Assembly: GCF_001625575.1 (NCBI RefSeq)
Contig: NZ_AUXV01000072.1
Span: forward strand, 248,001-312,000
Direction: 5' to 3'
DNA length: 64,000 nucleotides
From: Pseudoalteromonas luteoviolacea S2607
Lineage (GTDB): Bacteria > Pseudomonadota > Gammaproteobacteria > Enterobacterales > Alteromonadaceae
Shown here: positions 10,501 through 19,126 of the stretch, piece after piece
How the letters are laid out: each line of letters opens with the position of its first letter
Position numbering within the stretch: position 1 is the stretch's first letter
Made by a program: the position numbers and the translations under genes
The notes under the pieces: generated by a model
Seen by the model: only the letters and a program-made list of their open reading frames with translations
What the model was told of the DNA's origin: nothing
Databases searched by the model: none

Positions 10501-13075
10501 TATATTGTTTATCTTCATAAAACACACCAACAGCAAAGAACTCACAATGTAGTATGGTACTTAAATGGTTATAAATGGTTTCGCTGATGACATGCATGTC
10601 ATACGTGGCCGCGACTTCCTTCCCCACTTCACCCAACACTACGATATCGCGAGTTCTGCGGGCAATTTTTCGCTCCAGCTCTAAACTGTTTTCACGTAAT
10701 TGTCTTACTCGCCACCAAAAAAACAATAACAACAACAACACCGCACACACAGGTAAAGAAATTCTGAACCACAGTGTTTGATACCACGCGGGCACACTGA
10801 TTATCGATAATTCTATTCCCGTTTGATTCCACACTCCATGGTTGTTGCTGCCCTGTACTTTGAGTTGGTATTCACCTGGTGGTAACTCACGATAATTGAC
10901 CGTATGAGCTGGTGTAGTTGCACTCCAATTATCATGATACCCAACAAGCCAAGTACGATACCGATTATCACCCGTGGCCTGGTAATCTAAAGCCGCAAAG
11001 TGAATAGATAAGTTTTTATCATTGTAATTGAGTTCAACCTGACCACTTTGAATGTCGATCGGTTTACCATCAATAAATGCTTGAGTAAATGCCACTGGCG
11101 GAGCACTGGTATTAACCTGTACAGACTTCGGGTTAAAGCCAGTGATACCATCGATGCTGCCAAATAGAATTCTGTCTTCAAACTTAACAAAAGAACGAGC
11201 TAAAAAGTGATGGTTAATCAACCCATCATTGGTCGTAAATTGATGAAAAATACCGTATGTCGGGTCAAATTTAAACACCCCACTTGCGCTGGCAAACCAT
11301 AAAAAGCCTTCTTCATCAGCGACAATCGACTTAACGGCAAAGTTTACTTGAGATGCTGTATTTACGTATTGCTTAAACTCCTTTGTTGCCAATTCAAAGC
11401 GAGTTACTCCGCGGTTGGTTGCCAACCAAACATACCCCCCCTGCTGCATAGCATGGGTCACATAATTGCCATTTGGACCAACTTTATCGCCATATGCTGT
11501 GTATTGCTCAAACTGACCACTTTCTGGGTTAACGCGAAACACCCCCTCACCGTCAGTTCCAGCCCATACCTGACCTTCACTGTCATGAAAAACAAATTCC
11601 AAATCTTGTTGTGCAATATAGCTGCGTTTATCATCTGTACCAACTTGCCAGCGGATCATGCCATCTCGGCCCGACAACACCAGCCACATATGCCCTTCAC
11701 TGTCAAAACTCACGTGTTCTACAGAGCGGCGCGAATCTGCCAACCAAGTAAGTGGGACCAGCTCTAATTGCTTGTTCAGTTCATCCACTTTATACAATCC
11801 AAAGCTAGTCCCCGCATACAATTGGCCTTGCTCGTCTCGCGCCATACTGTGCACACGTAAACGATAATTACCTTGTAAAGTTTGCGCATCTGCGAATGGA
11901 ATAAACTCTTCATTACCATCAAAGTGAACTAAACCGCGACCAGTTCCTAACCAAACACCACCTTGACTGGCTTTTTCAGCTGTTAATACCTGATTAAACA
12001 GCCCTGAAAGCAACTCTTCTTGCAAATAATCTTGCCAAGAAATAAATGCAGCAGGATTTGGAAAGACCTTCTGTACCCCAGAGTAGCGCGTCGCCGCCCA
12101 CAGTAGTCCACTGTCGTCTATCAATACTTGGCGAACATCTCGATTTTGTAGCAACGTCAATTTACCATTTGGGATCACAGGTACAAATTGAGAGAGTTTA
12201 GGAGAAAAGCGATAAATACCAGCAAAAGACGCGAGCAAGATATCGCCGTTAAAGTACATTAATCGAGTCACGCTCGGTAATGTGCCTGACGGTAAATCAT
12301 ACGTTTTATATTCACTAATTTTGGGGTTAAACAAGCCAAAACTCGTTCGAGTAGCAACCCATATTTGTCCAAGTTCATCAACAGAAACTTGTCTAACTTC
12401 AGCATGATCTAAAGAATTTGGCGCCACACCAAACCCCTGAAACTTGCCCGAGTTTCGATCTAACCGATATAAACCATTGGAGGTGCCAACCCATATTCCG
12501 CCATTCAAGTCTTCACTAATACTCCAAATCCGATTGTTTCCCAAACTGCTCGGATCATCGTCAATGTGCACAAAACGCTCAAAACTTTGACCGTCTTCTT
12601 GCAATCGGTTCAAACCGCCGCCATTGGTACCGACCCATAAAGTGCCGTCGCGACTTTCAAAAAGTGATTGTACTTTGTTTGCCCCCAGAGAATGAGGATC
12701 ATTCGGGTCATGCTTGAAATGAACAAAATGCTGTTTTTCACGCACAAATAAATTGAGCCCACCACCCCAAGTGCCAGCCCATAATTGCCCCTTTTTGTCG
12801 AAAAGCAGCGCACCGACGCTATTGGCCGAGAGCGAATTTGGTTCGTCAGGGTCGTGATTAAAGCTAATAAACTCGTAGCCATCGTAGCGTTTAACACCAT
12901 CGGCACTGCCAAACCACATGAACCCCTGAGGATCTTTGGATACCGCGTAAATTTGTGGGTTTGCCAAGCCGTTATACGCGGAGATACTTTCAACTTTAAG
13001 TTGCGCCCAGCTCTGATTGCTGACCATCAATACAAACGTACTTACAATGACGAATAGCAGCCGCAAAGGCTTCAT
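7538..13075 (-). CDS. Giant hybrid sensor kinase: beta-propeller, GAF, PAS, HisKA, two receivers, Hpt
   Basis: 1845 residues with AAGGAG before the ATG. A signal peptide (to about residue 25) is followed by two seven-bladed two-component propeller sets with GxLWxGT-type motifs to about 690, a Y_Y_Y domain, one membrane span near 790-810, a GAF domain (about 840-985), a PAS/PAC domain, HisKA with SHEIRTP (His1132), HATPase (GTGLGLAIS), a first receiver (Asp1415), a second canonical receiver (VEDNDLN, Asp1551) and an Hpt domain with AHTLKGTAGN (His1699). It therefore holds a full phosphorelay in one chain. The periplasmic propeller architecture is used by polysaccharide-utilisation sensors, and the alpha-amylase lies about 1.9 kb beyond its start, so a role in sensing starch or other glycans is plausible. 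No DNA-binding output domain is fused. Confidence 0.92.
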   Translation of the reverse strand: MKPLRLLFVIVSTFVLMVSNQSWAQLKVESISAYNGLANPQIYAVSKDPQGFMWFGSADGVKRYDGYEFISFNHDPDEPNSLSANSVGALLFDKKGQLWAGTWGGGLNLFVREKQHFVHFKHDPNDPHSLGANKVQSLFESRDGTLWVGTNGGGLNRLQEDGQSFERFVHIDDDPSSLGNNRIWSISEDLNGGIWVGTSNGLYRLDRNSGKFQGFGVAPNSLDHAEVRQVSVDELGQIWVATRTSFGLFNPKISEYKTYDLPSGTLPSVTRLMYFNGDILLASFAGIYRFSPKLSQFVPVIPNGKLTLLQNRDVRQVLIDDSGLLWAATRYSGVQKVFPNPAAFISWQDYLQEELLSGLFNQVLTAEKASQGGVWLGTGRGLVHFDGNEEFIPFADAQTLQGNYRLRVHSMARDEQGQLYAGTSFGLYKVDELNKQLELVPLTWLADSRRSVEHVSFDSEGHMWLVLSGRDGMIRWQVGTDDKRSYIAQQDLEFVFHDSEGQVWAGTDGEGVFRVNPESGQFEQYTAYGDKVGPNGNYVTHAMQQGGYVWLATNRGVTRFELATKEFKQYVNTASQVNFAVKSIVADEEGFLWFASASGVFKFDPTYGIFHQFTTNDGLINHHFLARSFVKFEDRILFGSIDGITGFNPKSVQVNTSAPPVAFTQAFIDGKPIDIQSGQVELNYNDKNLSIHFAALDYQATGDNRYRTWLVGYHDNWSATTPAHTVNYRELPPGEYQLKVQGSNNHGVWNQTGIELSIISVPAWYQTLWFRISLPVCAVLLLLLFFWWRVRQLRENSLELERKIARRTRDIVVLGEVGKEVAATYDMHVISETIYNHLSTILHCEFFAVGVFYEDKQYIDYIYAMQQGELYEALESHTKVVSSADVYCVAHGEEFYAATDESWQQMNLKACNNLYGEQTKSVFCAPLIVEGRILGVFTVQSNKPKAYKEVHLNVLRTVANHVAVALANSLSYSELKEAEQRLELAMQGANAGTWEWDCQSDKLVTNAIWSTMLGYQEGELEQQYGETISRWRSLLHPDDLARVENALQAHLSKQSETYRCEFRMRTSDNEWKWILSMGRSVNVNQDSRRKEMFGIHMDISDAKDLETALKQAKERAESATQAKSDFLSNMSHEIRTPMNAIIGMSYLALETELDHKQRNYVEKIHRSAESLLGIINDILDFSKIEAGKLDIEHVEFCLEETIGSCLDVISVKAKEKGLELCAHIDADIPAYLIGDPLRISQVLLNLGSNAVKFTELGGEVLLDVRLESQFDGDITLRFAVIDSGIGMTPEQQAKLFSSFSQADTSTTRKYGGTGLGLAISKKLVELMQGDIHCQSAPGVGSTFSFTLLVNDALKAPDAYPELGIRSALIIDDNSSSNRNLQSCLGRLNIDSECMMSSQADSIAKLAAEQDVVFIDARIENELGLLKQLRAGGDNTACIVMPLYETQSVESYLQVFNRATYLQKPFLPSTVDDSLQRALGLLKDAHQHTDKQDATIDSLTGAHLLLVEDNDLNQELAIALLTSHGISVEVAEHGAQVLEKLSTGSFDGVLMDCQMPVMDGYTATRKIREQTQYASLPIIAMTASVMMDNQEAALACGMNDIIGKPLNVEKMFATLQKWIVVSNTGRSSSPNSQAANDVEEYPNIAGIDVVVAKSISQGDVALFTRLLKRFADKHQHFSEHFEQAELEASDDPDAPMRCAHTLKGTAGNIGATEVQKVAGELESACAEGKPVDGIIVKVQNQLMPLVADIYRALGELATDEVAPSDDLHAQLSEFEISEKLAQLTTLLADYDTDAIDLVGELLPIYQGTAFFDSFNKLNHLIDDYDFDAANELLAELKPQLLVQEQA

Positions 13076-13324
13076 ATCTTACTCCTTGATTGAGTTTTAA
13101 TTCTCACGTTTTGGTTCTCCTAGCAACATCACGCTGCCAATTAGGATAATTTAATATCTAATTTTTAAATCTGTATGCATAATTATTAGACACTTTTGAA
13201 GAACATGTGCAAAATAAGAACAGTTAATTTTTGTCTAACTATCACTCAGTTATGAAGTCGCGTGCGCACAGGCAGCTAATTAGCGTTTAATCTTTTTTTA
13301 AACGGAATCGACGCGGAGGATCCA

Positions 13325-14839
13325 ATGACCAATAGTGACAGTAGCCAAATCATCACCGTACTCATTGTAGAACCCCATGAGACAATCCGTTCTATGATTG
13401 CAAGTACAGCAAAAAAGCTCGGCAATGTGACGGTTATTCAAAGTTCAAATGGTGTAGATGCCCGAGAAAAACTCACTTATCACGATGTACAGCTCATTAT
13501 CTCTGAATGGCAATTACCAAAGCTTGACGGTATCTCCCTATTACAATGGGTTCGCAGCAACCCGCGTACTGCCCTCATTCCATTTGTCATGACATCCGCA
13601 ACGATAGATCAAAGCAACGTGATGCAGGCGATCCAAAGCGGCGTATCTGAATACATCGTAAAGCCTTTTTCTAGCCAGATACTCCTATCTCGTTTGCAAA
13701 GAGCATTGAGTAAGCCTGTTAGAGCAATCAAGCAAACCCCAGCAGAGCACACCCAACAAGAACATGTTACTCAAGTATTGGTTGTGGATGATGTGGCAGA
13801 CAACATTAAAGTGATCAGTGATATTTTACGAAAAGATTATAAAGTTAAGGCTGCTTTAAACGGTAAGAAAGCACTGCAAATTTGCGCGATGGAACCGCAA
13901 CCCGATCTCGTTCTTTTGGATATAATGATGCCAGATATGGACGGTATCGAAGTGTGTAAGCGGTTAAAATCAGACCCTCAAACACAGCATATCACGGTGA
14001 TTTTTTTATCGGCCCTAGAGCAAACGGAACACATAGTGAAAGGCTTAGAGCTCGGTGCAGTCGACTATATTACTAAGCCAGCCAACCCTTCTATTGTGCG
14101 CTCTCGAGTCAAAGCCCATTGCCGCTCAATAGAATCAAACCGCTTAATGCGAAACCAAATCGATACCATGATGGAAAATGCCAAACTGCAAGATCAGTTT
14201 GAAAGCATGAGCCAGCATCAAATAATCGCGCCAATACGAGATATTCAAAATGCCAGTGATAAGCTATCGGTACACCTTAATGAACCTGAGAAAGCACAGC
14301 AATATTTAGATCATATTCAGCAGCACTGTCAGCAATTACAGTTACATGTCGACAACATGCAAGCACTGCAAAAAATTGAGCGGGATGAATATGCACTATC
14401 AATCGCATCTGTTGCCCTCTATGAGTTAACAGAAAAAGTATTGCTCGGTCTAAGCCATATTATTTCTAAAGAGCAGATCCAGATCACAAACAACTTATCA
14501 CCCAATCTCAAAGTAAAAGGCGACGCTCAATTATTATTTACGGTACTCACGCAACTGATTCAAAATGCACTAGAAGCTTCAACAAAGCAAAAAGCGGTGG
14601 CCATAAGTGCGCGCAGCGAAGGGCAGTTACACACATTGCGCATTCAAAACTCAGATCCAATCCCCCCCCCTATTCGTAATCAATTTTTCGAGAAATTTGT
14701 CACCCATGGTAAAGGGGATAGATCTGGACTCGGCACCTATACAGCGAAAAAGTTCATTGAAAAGCAACATGGCTTTATTGAATACCGCAGTGATGATGAT
14801 ACAGGTACAGACGTGTTTATCAGTATGCCTCAGGGTTAA
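13325..14839 (+). CDS. Double-receiver histidine-kinase-like protein; first receiver degenerate
   Basis: 504 residues starting after GGAGGATCC. Receiver 1 (about 10-130) has Glu61 where the phosphoacceptor Asp belongs (ISEWQLPKLDG) and VEPHE in place of the usual acidic pair, so it probably cannot be phosphorylated and may act as a fixed on-state module. Receiver 2 (about 150-265) is canonical: VVDDVADN, Asp199 in LLDIMMP, ITKPAN. A DHp-like helix with His298 (QHQIIAPI, Gln in place of the usual Glu) is followed by an HATPase domain with N-box QNALEAS and GLGTYTAKK; the first G box is replaced by NSDPIP. It is divergent from the giant kinase and precedes the amylase. It may be the relay partner of that kinase; this is inferred from position. 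Confidence 0.87.
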   Translation: MTNSDSSQIITVLIVEPHETIRSMIASTAKKLGNVTVIQSSNGVDAREKLTYHDVQLIISEWQLPKLDGISLLQWVRSNPRTALIPFVMTSATIDQSNVMQAIQSGVSEYIVKPFSSQILLSRLQRALSKPVRAIKQTPAEHTQQEHVTQVLVVDDVADNIKVISDILRKDYKVKAALNGKKALQICAMEPQPDLVLLDIMMPDMDGIEVCKRLKSDPQTQHITVIFLSALEQTEHIVKGLELGAVDYITKPANPSIVRSRVKAHCRSIESNRLMRNQIDTMMENAKLQDQFESMSQHQIIAPIRDIQNASDKLSVHLNEPEKAQQYLDHIQQHCQQLQLHVDNMQALQKIERDEYALSIASVALYELTEKVLLGLSHIISKEQIQITNNLSPNLKVKGDAQLLFTVLTQLIQNALEASTKQKAVAISARSEGQLHTLRIQNSDPIPPPIRNQFFEKFVTHGKGDRSGLGTYTAKKFIEKQHGFIEYRSDDDTGTDVFISMPQG

Positions 14840-14945
14840 CAATCGGTTTTTGCATACGTATTCAAAACAAAAAATTTACAATGATGCTACCTTAGCAGAT
14901 CCATGTGTTTAAAAAACACGCGCTATTTGTTTGCAAGGAACAGCC

Positions 14946-17042
14946 ATGTATATCTTAAAAAGTCACTTGAATACTACCAAACTTGCACCCAGCTATGTTT
15001 TAGCTATGTGCATGTCTTTAGGCCTACCAGCCACCAGCTTTGCAACTGACGATGTCATGCTGCAAGGCTTTTTTTGGGATGTCCCCGTCGATGAAAAAAA
15101 TAACAACGGTATTTGGTGGGACAACCTCGCCAACAAGGCCCCCGCCCTTTCTCAAGCTGGATTTTCCAGTATTTGGATCCCACCGCCCTCTAAAGGCAAC
15201 TGGGGAATTATCGATATGGGATATGGCATCTATGACCATTATGATTTAGGCAGTTACTTACAAAAAGGCACCGTAGAAACGCGTTTCGGTAGCCAGCAAG
15301 AACTGACCAATATGATAACCAAGTTGCAGCAAAATAACATTCAAGTATACGCTGACGTCGTTCTCAACCACATCTATACCAATGAACAAGACAGCGAGCC
15401 TAATCCTGCTGTTAAAGCTTATGCTATGCATAAAGCGCATAACCATCTCCATGTGGCATACCCAAGCAATGAAATTAGCTGGCAGTTAAAAGGTGTACAA
15501 GGACGAATTTATATAAAGATTCAAGGCTATGGCTCGACCATGCCATGGAATCAAGACATCAACCAACGCGGCTATCAGCTCACAATAACAGATGCGAAAG
15601 ATGCACAAATATCAAGCCACCTTTATGTAGAACAGGAGCCGAATGATGGTCAATTTGCGACAATCAGACCCGGCAATAATGCTTTTTCAGGTTTAAACAC
15701 AGCTATCCGAGGCCAAATTATTGATAAGCAAGATATCGATGAGTACTGGTTGGATGTGCCAACCCAGCAGGACCTGTTCATTAAACTTAGTGCCAAGCAA
15801 GGCACGCTCAATAGCAGCAATCAGTGGACTGATAGTGCACAAAGTAACGGCTTTTTTCCAGTAGAAGTTTGGCAGCAAATAACCCCAGGCGCTCCAGCCA
15901 AAGAAATCACAGCGACTCACCTACAAGCCTATACCAATACTAAAATAACACCTCCTGAGCGCAATCAATATGGCAACTATCCAAGTTCAGACAACGGTTG
16001 GCAATACGCCGATTTTCACCCAGTTGATGAGCATGATTGGCTTGGTGACTTAGGCAACGATAATATCATTACCAACACCAAAATGTTTGGTAACGACAGT
16101 AATACGTTTTCCCCGCGCGTGCAGCAAAAGCTCATTGACTGGGGAAAGTGGCTTAAAAACGAGCATCACTTTGATGGGTTTCGCCTTGATTTTGTGCGAG
16201 GGTTTCAACCTGAATTTGCCGCTAAATGGGTCAATAGCCTGCCAAAAACAGGTGGCAAACAACCCTTTGTGGTCGCCGAGTACTGGGGCGGGGACAGCAG
16301 TATCAAAGCGTGGGTAGACACAGTCAATGCACAGGGAGCTGACATTGATGTCTTTGACTTTCCTTTGAAATCAACCCTGACACAAATGAGTAATCAAAAT
16401 CAAAGCTTTGATATGCGTACACTCAATCAGGCCGGTTTAGTACGTAACCAAACTGGTAATCAATTGCCAGGGACTGCTGTAGTCACCTTTGTTGAAAACC
16501 ATGACACAGGAAAAGAGCACGATAAATGGCTACATAAGGACTTTAAAATGGCCTATGCCTATATTTTAACCCATGAAGGCAAACCTACTGTTTTTTACTC
16601 ACACTACTACGGCATTAAGCAACATGATTACCACAATCCTAGTTTTGATGTAGTCGCTCCCGCCTCATTACAGCAAGATATCAACCGCCTCATGTTTGTG
16701 CGTAACACCTATACAGATGGTGCACTCAGTGTTTTATCTCAGTCAGGCAACCCATATGGCGCGGTACAGCATGTCTATGTAGCCAGACGCGGCGGTAAAG
16801 GAACAAAACAAGGCGCTATTGTGGTGCTCAACAATCACGATACCCAACAGCAAGGGCTATGGGTAACAACTCACAGCATCGGCTTTACCAACTTAGCTGG
16901 GCAAACGCTCGTCAATGCATTTGACCCAAGTGAAAAAGTGACTATTTATGAAGATGGGAGAGGCTATTTTAGCGCACCTAGTCGCGGTTATGCGGTATAC
17001 GTCACAGAGGGAGACTATACTCCTTACTCGCAAAATCAGTAA
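14946..17042 (+). CDS. Secreted GH13 alpha-amylase with inserted PPC-like domain
   Basis: 698 residues that should hydrolyse internal alpha-1,4 bonds in starch outside the cell. ATG 14946 follows CAAGGAA; an in-frame TTG lies 15 nt upstream. The signal peptide ends near SFATDD. GH13 regions: YADVVLNH (about 135-142), GFRLDFVRG with nucleophile Asp415, VVAEYWGG with acid/base Glu445, FVENHDTG with Asp520. Between the second and third regions the chain is unusually long (about 155-360) and contains EQEPNDGQF and DIDEYWLDV (about 228-285), which fit a bacterial pre-peptidase C-terminal (PPC) beta-sandwich. The gene follows the receiver/kinase gene by about 100 bp and ends near a small hairpin. 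Confidence 0.93.
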   Translation: MYILKSHLNTTKLAPSYVLAMCMSLGLPATSFATDDVMLQGFFWDVPVDEKNNNGIWWDNLANKAPALSQAGFSSIWIPPPSKGNWGIIDMGYGIYDHYDLGSYLQKGTVETRFGSQQELTNMITKLQQNNIQVYADVVLNHIYTNEQDSEPNPAVKAYAMHKAHNHLHVAYPSNEISWQLKGVQGRIYIKIQGYGSTMPWNQDINQRGYQLTITDAKDAQISSHLYVEQEPNDGQFATIRPGNNAFSGLNTAIRGQIIDKQDIDEYWLDVPTQQDLFIKLSAKQGTLNSSNQWTDSAQSNGFFPVEVWQQITPGAPAKEITATHLQAYTNTKITPPERNQYGNYPSSDNGWQYADFHPVDEHDWLGDLGNDNIITNTKMFGNDSNTFSPRVQQKLIDWGKWLKNEHHFDGFRLDFVRGFQPEFAAKWVNSLPKTGGKQPFVVAEYWGGDSSIKAWVDTVNAQGADIDVFDFPLKSTLTQMSNQNQSFDMRTLNQAGLVRNQTGNQLPGTAVVTFVENHDTGKEHDKWLHKDFKMAYAYILTHEGKPTVFYSHYYGIKQHDYHNPSFDVVAPASLQQDINRLMFVRNTYTDGALSVLSQSGNPYGAVQHVYVARRGGKGTKQGAIVVLNNHDTQQQGLWVTTHSIGFTNLAGQTLVNAFDPSEKVTIYEDGRGYFSAPSRGYAVYVTEGDYTPYSQNQ

Positions 17043-17058
17043 AGTACCTCATCAATAC

Positions 17059-17077
17059 AGGGCATGCAATGTGCCCT
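17059..17077. terminator. Short hairpin between amylase and LysR genes
   Basis: A 6-bp stem (AGGGCA with TGCCCT) and a 7-nt loop fill the 37-nt gap between the convergent genes. It has no T tract, so it is a weak terminator candidate. Confidence 0.35.
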
Positions 17078-17079
17078 AC

Positions 17080-17949
17080 CTATACCATAGTTTGGCTCAG
17101 CTTGGTTTCGATTGCTTGTAAACACACTTTTATGCTCAATGGTATTTGATTGCCAAAAGTATACAGTGCAAAAACAGGATTACTCGCAAGCTGATGCTCT
17201 GGAAATACAGGTACGAGCCCGCTTGCTTGCTCCGTCAATTTAAACTCGGGTACAAGCCCAATTCCTACGCCACTCATGATCAAGGCAAAACTCGTATCAA
17301 ATGAATTCACAATACAGCTGGCATCGGTAGAAAATTGCTTTGTATTTCCCTGTGCGTCAATAAATGTATGCTCTATCGCTCTCCCTTGCCAAAGGTTAGC
17401 AATATACTTCGCTTCTTGTGGCTTGCGATCTTTTACTACGCAGGGCCGACCACAGAGTACATCTTTAAATTCACCTATCTTACGCTGCTTTGCATCACTG
17501 TCTTTTGAATACCCCACTCGAATCGCTAAGTCGATGTGTTGTTCGAGTAAATCTAGTTGCCTATCATCAGCAATGAGCTCTGGTTCAAGCTCTGGATGCT
17601 CAATGCATACAGCAGCAATTGCTGGAGCAACCAGTGTAGACATCAACGCATTTGGCGCAGTTATTCTAACTTTCCCTTTCGCAATTTGAGTAAATTGCTG
17701 GGCTTCATGCCAAGCATGTTGTGCAGTCTGATTTAGCACCTTACATTGCTCATAGAACGCTTTTCCTGCGTAAGTAAGACTCTGCCTACGAGTCGTTCGC
17801 TTTAATAACGTCACACCTAAATCTTGCTCTAATGACTTTAGATGCTGACTTACCACGGATTTAGACAAGTCTAAGGATTGAGCTGCTGCCGTAATTGAAC
17901 CACTCTCCACAATGTGTGCAAACAAAGACATATGCCGTAGTTTATTCAT
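17080..17949 (-). CDS. LysR family transcriptional regulator
   Basis: 289 residues, the usual LysR length. The N-terminal helix-turn-helix (SITAAAQSLDLSKSVVSQHL, about residues 18-37) is followed by a linker and a periplasmic-binding-protein-like effector domain. It diverges from the small SnoaL-like gene at 18021 across 71 bp of AT-rich DNA, so that gene is the natural target. The effector cannot be deduced. It ends convergently with the amylase gene. Confidence 0.92.
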   Translation of the reverse strand: MNKLRHMSLFAHIVESGSITAAAQSLDLSKSVVSQHLKSLEQDLGVTLLKRTTRRQSLTYAGKAFYEQCKVLNQTAQHAWHEAQQFTQIAKGKVRITAPNALMSTLVAPAIAAVCIEHPELEPELIADDRQLDLLEQHIDLAIRVGYSKDSDAKQRKIGEFKDVLCGRPCVVKDRKPQEAKYIANLWQGRAIEHTFIDAQGNTKQFSTDASCIVNSFDTSFALIMSGVGIGLVPEFKLTEQASGLVPVFPEHQLASNPVFALYTFGNQIPLSIKVCLQAIETKLSQTMV

Positions 17950-18020
17950 TTATTGTCTCTTAAAATTAAACAATGAGTTCTATTTATTCTGTTTTTATAC
18001 GTTAATAAATTTTCTAAGCT

Positions 18021-18425
18021 ATGACAAATGCAACTGAACGGATAAACAAAATGACTGAATCACAAGCACTCACTCGCTGCAAAGCGGGTATCACAGCATG
18101 GCAAAATGCATTCAACAACCAAGATGCTCAAGGCTGTGCAGCTCAGTATTGCCATGACGCTGTCATGCTTGCTCGTCCATTTGGAACCTTCACTGGACGG
18201 GATCAAATTGAGCAATTTTGGCAAGATATTATTTCACAAGGATTTAGTAATGTTGATTATACCGAAGTCGAATGGCAGGCATCACCAAATGGTGGCTACC
18301 TGTTAACGTCTAAATGGACCATGAATAAGGCTTATGGTGTGGTACATAAAGAGCACTGGATCGTAGAAGAAGATGGACAAGCTCGCCTGATATTTGACGA
18401 GTTTGAAGTTCAAGGCGAGAAATAA
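18021..18425 (+). CDS. SnoaL/DUF4440-like NTF2-fold protein
   Basis: 134 residues of the cone-shaped NTF2-like fold: an N-terminal helix (ITAWQNAFNNQDAQGCAAQY), then LARPFGTFTGRDQIEQFW and antiparallel strands (YLLTSKWTMN, EHWIVEEDG). Such small proteins act as isomerases, hydrolases or ligand-binding modules; no catalytic residues were identified. An internal ATG at codon 11 is an alternative start; neither has a clear ribosome-binding site. It is divergent from the LysR gene and ends in a hairpin shared with the convergent creA. Confidence 0.78.
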   Translation: MTNATERINKMTESQALTRCKAGITAWQNAFNNQDAQGCAAQYCHDAVMLARPFGTFTGRDQIEQFWQDIISQGFSNVDYTEVEWQASPNGGYLLTSKWTMNKAYGVVHKEHWIVEEDGQARLIFDEFEVQGEK

Positions 18426-18437
18426 GCGCATAAGCAA

Positions 18438-18462
18438 AGGCCGATACGCAATAAATCGGCCT
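18438..18462. terminator. Hairpin between convergent SnoaL-like and creA genes
   Basis: An 8-bp stem (AGGCCGAT with ATCGGCCT) with a 9-nt loop lies in the 47-nt gap between two convergent stops. It is placed to serve both genes, although T tracts are short. Confidence 0.5.
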
Positions 18463-18472
18463 GTCAGCATAA

Positions 18473-18940
18473 TTATTGTGACTTTTCAGATGATTTTATA
18501 TAAGCATCAGTTCCCCACAAAGGCACTGTTGATAAGCTGTGCTTGAAGCTACCCGATGTTTCTTTTGTACTGTAAGACAGATACATCAAAGTCTGACTTT
18601 TGGCGTCATAGATTCGGCGTACTTTCATTGACTTTAGAAAGATGCTTTTAGATTTTTTGAAAACCACTTCACCAGACTTAGACTTATCTATTTGTGCGAT
18701 CATATGCGCGCTTATCTCACCGGTTTGGCGGCATGAGATAGAACTATCACTCGGATCAGATAAGCTTAAATCAGCTTCAACACTGGCAACATGACAGGTG
18801 ACACCCGTCACCACAGGGTCTACCATCGAGTCTAGTTTTATATCTTTCAGTGTAAATAACCCTAAAGATACATCTCCCACCTCACTATCAGAGCAGCCAG
18901 CCAGCAGCAACGCGAGCGCACACAGTGTTTGTTTCTTCAT
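18473..18940 (-). CDS. creA: CreA family protein, predicted lipoprotein
   Basis: 155 residues. The body matches the CreA family: FTLKDIKLDSMVDP, VTGVTCHV, SCRQTG, VVFKKSKSIF and RRIYDAKSQTLMYLSYS are the conserved blocks, including the two Cys. CreA is a small exported protein of unknown function. Here the signal peptide ends in a lipobox (LLLAGCS, Cys about residue 16), so this copy should be lipid-anchored rather than freely periplasmic. The gene is monocistronic, between a convergent hairpin and a 186-bp promoter region. Confidence 0.85.
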   Translation of the reverse strand: MKKQTLCALALLLAGCSDSEVGDVSLGLFTLKDIKLDSMVDPVVTGVTCHVASVEADLSLSDPSDSSISCRQTGEISAHMIAQIDKSKSGEVVFKKSKSIFLKSMKVRRIYDAKSQTLMYLSYSTKETSGSFKHSLSTVPLWGTDAYIKSSEKSQ

Positions 18941-19126
18941 ATCAGTCCCTCTTATGATGTACTGTTTTTCCCAGTTTCATTTAGATTAAAACATAAATTA
19001 GTGAACACTACTTTGCATTATTGAATAAAGGTGCAATTCATGATTCCACTTTGTCTGTCAAAGCCATTTGTTATTTGTGCTTTAGCAGGGCAAAATTGGC
19101 ACTGATTAATCGTTAAGAGCCTAACC

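Noticed and set aside
11348..11767. 139-codon frame inside the giant kinase gene
   Set aside because: Lies within a propeller region with intact repeats on the opposite strand.
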